Shown here in pieces: positions 40,926 through 50,146 of a DNA stretch of 64,000 nucleotides. The notes under the pieces were generated by a model. That model saw nothing but the letters and a program-made list of their open reading frames with translations. It was not told the origin of the DNA and made no database searches. Source of the stretch: Diplonema papillatum (lineage: Eukaryota > Euglenozoa > Diplonemea > Diplonemida > Diplonemidae). The stretch lies in NCBI GenBank assembly GCA_030068145.1, contig JAPJBO010000034.1, positions 495,452-559,451 on the forward strand. Reading direction: 5' to 3'. Both the position numbers and the translations under genes were made by a program. Every line of letters starts with the position of its first letter. Positions within the stretch are counted from its first letter, which is position 1.

Positions 40926-43900
40926 CTCGTGAACTCGACGCTGGTGTCACATGGGGCTGGTGAAGGCCAGCTCCATGTTGACTTCGAGGCGGTCTGCTGG
41001 ACCAGCCACGACCTCTCCGGTGCCCCTGCAACCGCGCCACCTGACGCGTCACTTAACCACCACGACCCGAAGACCTCGGAACCAGCCGTCGCCTGCCTGG
41101 CGCCACTGCGATCTGCCCTGCCCTCGTTCGGGCTGCCGAGTCCTAGCACCCCTGCCAGGCAGTTCGATCACGCAGAGACGGAAAAAGAGAATTCCTGCTC
41201 CTCTTCTTTTCCCCTCCCTCTCTCTCACGGCGCGCCTGGCCTCAATCGCCCGGGAGCGATACCCCGAGGGACCGGTTTTGCGCACAAACAATCCCCCTAC
41301 AATAGCCAGTGTGCCCGGCCAACTTGCAACGAGGGCCCCCCCGCCAGGGTGGAGGGACCCATCCCGGGGCTAAGTTTCCAGGCGATCCCTCGGGATCTTC
41401 TGGATAGACTGAGCCGAGCACCCGAGCTCAACCCGGAAGCCCAATGGGGAAGGCTGGGGGGTGGACGCAGCAGGGAAACCCAGCAGTGGGGGCACGCCTA
41501 TCGACTAGGTGAACCCCCGATCAGACTGGAACGGGATATCCCCGAGGGGCCCCTGAAAGAAGCGGCGGATCTCATACGTGACCGCCTTGGGTGGGAACCG
41601 GACCAGTTGCTGGCCAACTGGTACCGGAGGGGAGTGGGGATCAACCCCCACAAAGACCAGAGAGAACTGGGTCCGAGGGTAGCGACCATATCGCTCTTGA
41701 GCGACACGGTCATGGAATGGGAGAGGGGGAGCCGGAAAGTGAGAACCCCTCTGCCGGTCGGCACACTGTGCCACATGGAAGGCGAGGCCAGGAACCTGTG
41801 GACACACGGGATTCGTCCCGATGATGTCGCACGCGACCGGGTCTCGCTGACCTACAGGGCCGTGCGCGAGGCCGCCTCCCAAAGTTTGCAAGGCCGGGAC
41901 ACCCCGCAAGAAACTCCCATACCCCCCCCGCCCAGCCCTCAGGCATCCACTGCACCCCCCCAACATCAGTCCAGCCCCGCGCCACGGACACTTTTGCTTC
42001 ATCACCAAAGAACTCTACAATCAATCAAAGAATCAGCAAGACAGCGGCTGATAACCGCGGGGGACGTCGAACAAAACCCTGGTCCCGGCCGCGCGGAGAT
42101 GAGGTTCGCGACGTTAAACGTAACCAACCTACTACAGTATCTCCCAGCGGCCGACGCGGTGGAAGCGGATCTTCTCTGCTGCCAGGAGGTGACACTCCTT
42201 CCGTGCAAACGGGTGCAGGCGGAGGAATACCTGCGGAAATGGTGCTGCCACTGGGGTCTGCCACCACCCGGAAGACTCTGTAGGAACTCCGGTAGTCGCT
42301 CGACGATGAACGCCGCGAACGGAGGGCTCTCCACTCTAGTACTGAGACCGATACCGGCGTACGATACGATGACGGCGCTCTCGCACGCAGCAATACGGTC
42401 CCCGGACCGAGTGAGCCATACAGTAGTAGCAACAGGGGCCGGCAACACGTTCGTGCACGTGTTCAATGTCTACTGCCCTTCCGGAAACGGGAGGGCGGAG
42501 AGCGAAGAGCGTGAGGACATGCTGGAGAAGATCCTCTTCGCAGCGGCGGATAGCCTCGGTGACGTCCCCATAATGGTGATGGGTGACCTGAACACAGAAG
42601 AAGACCGGTCCCCTGTACTGCGGAAGGCACTAAGGAATGGATGGTCCGACGCAGCGGAACTGCACCATGCACGTACCGACACACCACCGCCACCGACCTT
42701 TACCAGCGCCCGGACATCGGGCACGAGGATCGACCGCATACTCCTCAACCGAATAACGACGGGAGCTTTCCGCCAATGCGTCACCACCGCGGTGAACGTG
42801 CCGGGACACCGGCTCGTGACAATGACCCTGGACATTGCGGCGCTGCGCCAAATCGTGTGGCGATTTAAAGTACCGCGGGAAATCTCTACGGAGGGGGGAC
42901 CCAAGTGGGGCCTCTCGGACACAGAAGCTTACAGGGAAGCCGTACAGAGACTGGCCAACTCCGATTTCGCGGAACGGCTGGCAGCACAGCGAGCGGAAGA
43001 GGCCTGGCTCGAGTGGTCACGAGTCAGTGAGCAGTACTTGCAGGATGCCTTCGGAATCCCTGCGGAAGAAAGGGGAAGAAGTACGGGACGGGGGATAAAG
43101 ACGTCACCTAAAAGAGTCTGTATCACGGCAAGCACTGCGAGCGACGGGTCGGGGGCGGCGAACAGCAGACAGCTACGGCTCCGGAAGGCCATCCACAGGA
43201 TGGAACGCATCTGCAGCTACCTTGCGCAACGGCGCGGGCCGGAGCAGGCGGCTGGCACAGGCGTGCATGAAAGATGGCCAAGGGACAGAAGGATTCCCGG
43301 ATCATGAGGAGGCGAAGCAGCTTCTCACGGCATTGCGGGAAGAGACGAGCAGGCTCGGAAAGGAAGGATCGGCGGCCAGGTTTACGAAATACCGAGACAA
43401 GCTGAACGAGAGGGCCGATGCGAGCAGACGATGTCTGACAACCATCTGCGCCGGACGCGCTGAGCCGTCGGGGGTGTTGCGAAAGGGGGCGGGAGTGACT
43501 GCAAATGTTGACGAGATGGACGAGGTGCTGAACACTGCGTGGGACCCTATCCTGCGTAAGTACAAGGACGGGCCAGAGCCGGAGTACGAGCCGTTTCGGG
43601 ATCGGTTCCGGGATCACATCGGCCCACATAGGATGGAAGCCGGAACAATCACGGGGGAGGAGTTGCGAATTCTGCTGAGGAAGAAGCCGAAGAAAAGCGC
43701 GTCAGGGGTGGATGGCTGGCGTATGGCTGAACTGCGGGAGTTGCCGCTCCCCCTGCTGAATGCACTTGCAGACGTCATGAACCTGGTCGAAGCAACTGGA
43801 GACTGGCCGGCAAGCATGACAACTGCGCTGGTGTCGATGGTGCCGAAGGATGAGAGTCAAGACCCGCTGCACACAAGACCGATAACCGTCACATCCGCCG

Positions 43901-46818
43901 TGTACCGCTTATGGGCCTGCCGCAGGCTGGCGGACATAGTTCTGTGGCAAGAGGAATGGATCGAAGAAGGACAGAAAGGCTTTCGACCGGGTCACCGGAT
44001 CGAGGACGTCTTGATGGAAATTGGGCTCGAGATGGAGGACGCCTTGTTAGACGGGGAGCCGCTCTACGGTGTGGCGCTGGACTTCCGGAAATGCTTCGAC
44101 ATGGTCCCGCTAGAGATAGTACTGCGCTTAGCCGAGGACTTAGGATTGCACAATCGGGTTCTCAAGCCGCTGAGGGCTATCTACAGACTGCTCGCGAGAC
44201 GCTTCAAGCTACCATTAGGGGTCGGGATGGAGCTCCAGAAGACGGTCGCGTTCTCGACGAGACGTAGGCACCAGTCGACGCTCAAAATCCGCAGCGTGGA
44301 TGCGCTGCTGCGGTTTAGCAAATCCGTCAAGTGCCTCGGGGTCCTAGTCTCGACGGCGAAGAATAGGACGGAAAGGTCCGACTCGGAGAGGGTGGAGAAG
44401 GCGGCTGCCCTGGCGGAAGGCCTCCGCCATGCGCCGTTCCGGTACGAAAAGCGGGTCCGGATTGTGCAGTCGAATGTGCTACCGGCGGCGCTGTCAGACT
44501 GCTCTTTCGCGCCGGTATCGAAGGTGGCGATGAAACGTCTGACGACGTCGGTGATGGGACTGATCTGGGGTGGATCCAACCCGAAGCGCGCGAGGGCGAT
44601 GGTCCTAAACTTTCAGGAGAAGGGCCACCTGACGGATCCCGGTACATGCCTAGCATATAGGGTGACGACAGCGTTTTACGCGGCGTGCGAGAGGTTGCCA
44701 CGACTGCTGCCTCTGATGGAGAGCATCCGGGGAAGATACGCCGAGGGGGACCTACCCCTGGGGCCAGTTGGACTGGCGATGAGGAGCATGGAGGAGTGTG
44801 GACACGTATGGGGACCCGGGCCCCTGTCTCGCACGCTGAGGAATGGTGCAACATATGACCCGTTAACCTCGGCACCTTCGAAGAGGGGACATGAAGTTAG
44901 GGCGGACTTGAGGGCGAAGACGTGGTCCCGACTGGTGGCGAGGCGGCCGGGATTTGAGGGCATACAGAGAGCCGACCTGGAGCGGACGAACTCCTTCTGG
45001 AGGATGCGTGAATGTCCCGCGCACACCGCGAGGCTTATACGTGTAGCGTTGGCGGGGGGGGTGAACACGGCTGAGTACACGTCGCGGATGAGGCAGGCCG
45101 GAGCTGAGCCGCAGGCGCCCAGCTGCAAGCACTGTGGAAGCGGCGACACCGAGGACGAGAAACACGTATTCTGGGACTGCGGAGCGTACTCGCACATACG
45201 GCGACGAGAGGCACATGCCGAGCTGATGGCAGCCAACCGGGCCGACTGGCCCAGATGCACGCTGGAACACGGTGTGGTAGTACCCGAGAATGCCCAATTC
45301 TCGAGGCGGCTCCAGGAGATGATGGCTGAAATCCTTGCGGAACGGGCTGGGCTCGAAGCACGTGGCTGGGTGGCCAGGAACCCCACGACCCCCTGGTCGA
45401 GAGCGAATGCGATGCCTGCCGAGAAATTTGACCACCCCTTCGCGCGGATTGCCCCGGCATGGACGTGGGAGCGGAACAAGACCTGGGGACTACCGACGTT
45501 TTATGCGTTGGTAGCGTGGCTGTCGGACATGCAATGGACCGAGAACGGGCAGGCGTCAATGCTGGAGCTTGCGATCGACTTTGAACTCTTCTCGGGCCTC
45601 AGCATGCCGCTGCACGGGAATGCGCCGAAGGGGGTGAGAGAACGGGGAAACGTCCTGCGCTGCATGATGAGCGCGTTGGACAAGCTGGCGGCACAGCAAG
45701 GGCTGGGAAGCTGCATGAGAGGAGAGAGGGTGTGCCCGACGACGTCGCTGTCGTTCATGGGCATCACGGGGATATCGGGTATACGGCCCAGGCCACGCTT
45801 TCGCGAGGCACACACGGGGACGATACTTGAGGAACAAGTGAAAGGAAGCGATGTAGGGACGCAGTGCCCGACGTACCCTGACTGGACGATCGGGAGAGCG
45901 GCGAGGTGGGCCCTGCCTGCCCCACCACAACTGCACCCAGACCCCGTGCATATGCCGGGTGTCGGTATAGAGAAGGCACTCGTCACGTGCGCGACCCATC
46001 ACAAAGGGAAGTGTGAGGCGTGCAGAGCACTCGTCCGAAGGGACGTTCCCACGGTAGAGATGTGCTGCCGGCACCATCACCACGCGAACGATGGGCAGCC
46101 GATCGCGGTGTGCACAGAGCACAGCACGACGAAGTGCGGCGAGTGCAAGACGGCGGCGGCGTGTTGCCGCAGCGGGCATCATGCCTGCCGCACGCATGGC
46201 AGAGGAACCTGCCAAGAGTGCAAAAGGCTCCCTACGCTGACGCAGAGGCGACCGGCGGCATGTTGCAGCCGCGGCCACCACCAGTCCAACAAGCCGAACG
46301 TCCAGTCAACCCCCGGACGCAACAAGAAGAAGAGGCCCTCCTCACCCACCCAGGTGGGTGTACAGCGGGAGACGCCATTAGGAAAGCGAGCGGCGCGAGC
46401 GGCGCGAGCGGCGCGAGCGCCGCTCGCGGCAACGAAAAAGGAGACGGCGGCAACCGGACGGGCGACCAAGAGGCCGCCACCAACGCCAGGAACCAGCGAA
46501 CGACCAGCGCTGAAGAAGAGGGTGCTTGGCACCCCGAAGGAAGGCCCGATCGCCGGCCGCAAGCGGAAGAAGACGAAGGCGACCACCCCCGACTCAGGGG
46601 TGCATCGAAGGAAGAAGAAGGTACCGAGGGCAAGCAGCTCTCAGAAACGACCGGGGACCACGGGCACGCCAATGCCCTCGAAAGTGAAAAACGGGCACAC
46701 GTGCCCGCCCTCGTACTCGCCGACTCAGTCTCTGGAATCGCAAGAAAGCCAAACCCCGCTAGCTCCACAAATGCTCGACCTTGACGACGCAATGGCAGGT
46801 GACGACGTCATCCGATAA
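40926..46818 (+). pseudogene. Element A ORF2: AlkB-2A-endonuclease-RT polyprotein, two lesions
   Basis: The frame is open right after the ORF1 TGA. First comes an AlkB-like domain (41560-41870) with iron ligands in NPHKDQ and LWTHGI and the 2OG-binding Arg in RVSLTYR. The 2A peptide GDVEQNPGP follows (42060-42086). Then comes an APE-type endonuclease (ATLNVTNL, CCQEVTL, VMGDLNTEE, GTRIDRILLNR) and a reverse transcriptase with motif A (ALDFRKCFDMV). After that lie a knuckle (CKHCGSGDTEDEKHVFWDC), a Cys/His array (45990-46280) and a basic tail. Compared with B, 38 nt are missing near 43252, which shifts the frame. A further 213 nt near 44222 are missing in frame, which removes motif B and the YADD. 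The first in-frame ATG is at 41712, inside the AlkB core. Confidence 0.9.
42060..42086 (+). other. 2A ribosome-skipping peptide in element A
   Basis: GDVEQNPGP fits the 2A consensus D-V/I-E-x-N-P-G-P exactly. Skipping between Gly and the final Pro (42083/42084) would release the AlkB-like part from the endonuclease-RT part. 2A-like peptides are known from several non-LTR retrotransposons. Confidence 0.92.
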
Positions 46819-46832
46819 CCTGACTTTCAAGG

Positions 46833-46887
46833 CAGTGCATGCTAATCCATGTGGTTCATGTACTTAAAAGAACTCAATGCTTAACAA
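46833..46887 (+). repeat. 3' flank repeat of retroelement A
   Basis: CAGTGCATGCTAATCCATGT to ACTCAATGCTTAACAA, starting 15 bp after the ORF2 stop. It is followed by GACGTGGGC, which also follows the B copy (ACGTGGGC). Confidence 0.85.
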
Positions 46888-47041
46888 AATTTGACGTGGG
46901 CGGCTTTGGATTTACATCTGAACGACACCTCAATACAAAAAAAAGTTGTCGACAACTAACAAGTAAAAGAATAAAACAAAACTACGCATTTCTTAGGAGG
47001 GGCTCGCACACTCAAAATTCGACTAATGTGCAACCACCACC

Positions 47042-47963
47042 GCAGGCAATCGCAGCTGTAAGTGACGGAAGCCCTCGGCCTGTGCCGGCCGAAGCGCCGC
47101 GCCCGAAGGCGGCCGGCGGCGGCGCTGCGGCGGCGGCGGTCGCGGACCTGCGGAGCGAGCAGCGGCGCCTGTTCGACGTCGCCCACCAGCTGGCCGCCGC
47201 CGCCTTCGCCGCCGCCAACGGGCGGCTTCTGGTGGAGGGCCCGCCTGAGCGGGCGGCCGCCGGCCACCGCGCCCGCGCCGAGGAGCACCCGGAGCGCCGG
47301 ACCCGGCCCCACCGGGGAACTGTTGAGAGGACGAGGGGCCACCCCCCGGCCGACCAACCTTTTCGCCCGCGCGAGACGCCGCCCCCGCCCGGGTTCCACC
47401 CCGCGAACCGGCAGCTGGAAACGCAGCTCTGGCAGTCCCCGGGCCCGCCGCGGGATACCGAGCGCGTCGGTTTCCCGGCGGCGGCCGGCTCTCCCGCAGC
47501 CATCGCCGGTTCGCGCCCAGCCCAGCGCCTCTGGTCCCGAGGGCAGCTGGCGTCGCCTGTGCCGCCGGCGGCGCAGTCGCCTTCGCCGGCGCGCTTTGCG
47601 TGCCCGACGCAATGCGCGCAGATACTCCACTTCGAGCGGGTCGCGTGCGGCGCGGCGGCAGCCCAGCAGGGCTGCATGCAGTGCAGTCCGTGCAGAGCCC
47701 GGCTCGCGGCCGCGGCGGAGGACCGGCGGAGGAGGCGCGGCCTGCGGCGCAGGGAAGCGGAGCGCGCCGCCGAGCTGCGCACGGAGGAGCGGCGGGCGGT
47801 GCGGTGCGTCTTGCTCGAAAAGGATCGGATGCTGGACCGGCACTGGGACGAGGTTCTCGCCCCGTACCTGGGCGGCGACCGCCGAAGCGGCGCGCGAGAG
47901 AACGGGAGGTGGGAGAGCTTGTCGCCGATCCCCCTCCGGCACCTCAGTCCGCAGGCGCCCTGA
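47042..47963 (+). CDS. Unrecognised Ala/Arg-rich protein or exon with a Cys cluster
   Basis: Composition becomes very GC-rich just after an acceptor-like CACCACCGCAGGCAATCGCAG, and a frame of about 307 codons stays open. It is rich in Ala, Arg and Pro. Near the end a Cys cluster (CPTQCAQI...CGAAAAQQGCMQCSPC) precedes a highly charged helix (EDRRRRRGLRRREAERAAEL) and the segment MLDRHWDEVLAPYLGG. That last segment is repeated at DNA level downstream with broken frames, so the gene seems partly decayed or mid-expansion. Function is unknown. Confidence 0.4.
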
Positions 47964-48480
47964 ACCGCGGTCGGCTGCCCGTGCAACACCAGTCGTCTGC
48001 AACGCAAGAACAGGCAGCAGGACTCCAAGCTCCAGGAGCAAGCTGCGAGGATCGGATGCTGGAAAGGCACTTGGCGGCATCCTCATCCCTTACTTGGGCG
48101 GCGCGCGAGGTGAGACAGCTGGTCACCGATCCCCCTCCGGCACCTCAGTCCGCAGGTGCCCTGAACCGCGGTCGCCCGTGCAACACCAGTGCACAGGTTG
48201 TCTGCAACGCAAGAAGATGCAGTACTCCGTGCGGAGGCAAGGAGGATTGGACGCTGGAAAGGCACTGGGACGGCGTCCTCGCCCCTTACCTGGGTGGTGG
48301 TAGAACGGGTGGTGGTAGAACAAGTGGTGGTAGAACGTGCTGCCGGGGCCACTCAGTCCGCAGCCTGAACCGCGATCGGCTGCCCCGTACACAAGTTGTT
48401 CGCAACGCAAAGAGAGGCGGCAGTACTCCGAGCTCTGTGTCGGAGAAGCATGCTGCGAGGTTCGGATGCCGGGCCAATCC
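47825..48480 (+). repeat. Degenerate tandem repeat, three units of about 200 bp
   Basis: GATCGGATGCTGGA..GGCACT...CTTACCTGGG recurs near 47824, 48052 and 48246. The block CCCCTCCGGCACCTCAGTCC...TGAACCGCGGTCG recurs near 47930, 48131 and, in part, 48355. The reading frame changes between units. Confidence 0.75.
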
Positions 48481-48689
48481 AATCTCTAAACCCGGACGAG
48501 ACAAGACTGGCCCCGTACCGAAGCGCGCGCACAGTCACCTCAGTCCACCCTCGCCGTGGAGGGTAGTGCACGAGTGGACGAAAGGAACACGCGGTGGGAA
48601 GGTCTCTCGCCTCCGCCTCCAACACTGAGAGACTCGCAACTGCCAGCAGCGGCTTGGCACGCACGTACCAAATGTTGTCTATCCTTTCT

Positions 48690-48842
48690 TAGTGCCAACA
48701 ATCTCGTGGGGCCCTGCGATGTACTGTGCAGGCTGAAACGTACAGCGTGTTTTGGTGGTTGACCAGAATTGGTAACCTGAGATGAACCAGGTAAATACAA
48801 GTGGGAACCCGATCAACCGGCACGCACAAATAAAATGCCCTG
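48690..48842 (+). repeat. Family B repeat
   Basis: TAGTGCCAACAATCTCG...GTGTTTTGGTGGTTGACCAG...CCGATCAACCGGCACGCACA. Confidence 0.7.
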
Positions 48843-48887
48843 CGTTGTCCAGTTGCGAATTCAATGAGGAAGTATGGTGTATCGTGC

Positions 48888-49012
48888 GGAAAACATGGGG
48901 TTTTCCGGGTGCTCGCGTTCAACGAAAAAAAGACCCAAGTGGTAGCCATCTTGTTTTCACCCATGCCTCTTCGCCTCCGTCGAAAGCGGCGCGGTGTCGT
49001 CGAGTATATTGC
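48888..49012 (+). repeat. Family A right half, diverged
   Basis: GCGTTCAACGAAAAAAAGAC, TCACCCATGCCTCTTCGCCT and GTCGAGTATATT follow the family A right-half order. Confidence 0.5.
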
Positions 49013-49671
49013 AACTGTTGGCCTTGCCCCCAAGCTTTTTTGTCGGCGCGTGTTTTCACACGCCCGACAGCACTTAGACCGCGTGGTCTGTTTCTCGATT
49101 GAGCAGGATTGTAGAATACATGCGATGGCTGCATGCATGAAAGCCTCCCCCCTCCCCACAACGATCGGTGCGTTGCTCGCTGTACTAGATTGGGGCGGCA
49201 GTAGAAGAAAAGGAAATGCACAATACCAGCCGTTTGACCTCTTTCATTGTCGACAACGCGTGCAAGCACTGCAGAAAGTAGTCACGAACACGGGAGTTGA
49301 AGGTCATTCGCTACAAAAGGTGGCATGGGCACGCGAAACTTGAGCCCAGGTTGACCGTGCGAACGGCTTCTGTCATATATGATTGCCTGGGGACCAGGCT
49401 TCTCCCCTTTTTGCCTTATCAGCCGTGTCTCGTTGCCCTGGCTATGATCATACTCATGTTTGGCACAGCCTGCTCACATTCAGTCCCGTCTCGTGTGTCG
49501 GACACAAACACGAGCAGACGGGACAGTGGCTCACCGTCTCTCGAGTTTGTGTTCAGTCTCTCGGGGTCAGCGCAAATGCGAGACCCCGAGGTACGCGATT
49601 CCCGTGAATGTTCATACACGAACTAGGGCACCGGCGAGTCTCGCGTGCTCTACCCTCCAGGGGGAAAATCT
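49013..49671. other. Gene-free stretch
   Basis: No supported gene. A CTCGGGGTC/GACCCCGAG hairpin lies near 49560-49595. Confidence 0.3.
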
Positions 49672-49748
49672 TAGTTTAATGTTCAGGCAGAGCACTGCCT
49701 CTCATGCATGACTGATGCTAGCATCAAGTCTTCTTCGAGGAAGATGTT
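49672..49748 (-). repeat. Family H repeat, inverted copy
   Basis: GTTCAGGCAGAGCACTGCCT and CTGATGCTAGCATCAAGTC are the reverse complement of the 36250 copy. Confidence 0.75.
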
Positions 49749-49848
49749 GTGGGGGGTGTGGACTGAGCTGTGCGCTCGCTTCGGTGCGGGGCCCGTCTTG
49801 TCTACGTCCCGGATTAGAGATTGGTCCCACAGCCAATACCGTCGCCTT

Positions 49849-49926
49849 TCCTTTTCTTACCAACAATCTACTGCGCAGGCTGAACAGCCTGTTTTTGGGG
49901 GTCGACCAAAATTGGTAACCTGCAGA
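49849..49926 (+). repeat. Family B fragment
   Basis: TCTTACCAACAATCTACTG, GCGCAGGCTGAACAGC and GGTCGACCAAAATTGGTAAC match the left half of family B. Confidence 0.5.
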
Positions 49927-50146
49927 GCAGACGGAGCACCTGCACGTCCCCGCCAGCTAGTTCTCCCTGAAAATTCGCCCTGAGATTACCCCCCCCCCCC
50001 CGCCCCGGTGACACCACTGTGTCTTTAGCCATACTTCAACTCTCTAACAAACGCGCAGGACACGGGCGCCCCCCCTCCTTCCTCTCCGCCCTCAACACTT
50101 CTCCCTCGGTCAGTGACCGTACTCGACACTCCTGGGCCGGCAGAAT

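Larger units (their letters stand above)
40651..46887 (+). mobile_element. Non-LTR retrotransposon, element A (AlkB-2A-EN-RT family), defective
   Basis: A complete-looking insertion with a short ORF1, a long ORF2 and matching direct repeats at each end. From 41121 to its 3' end it is almost identical to element B (57141 onward), apart from indels. It cannot be autonomous. ORF2 is frameshifted near 43252 by a 38-nt loss, and a 213-nt in-frame loss near 44222 removes the polymerase catalytic motif. Upstream of 41121 it shares nothing obvious with B except the ORF1 zinc-binding tail pattern. Confidence 0.9.

Noticed and set aside
40651-46887. LTR retrotransposon interpretation from the paired flank repeats
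   Set aside because: The repeats are only 45-57 bp. They lack TG..CA ends and a primer-binding site, and the element encodes an APE-type endonuclease with no integrase or protease.
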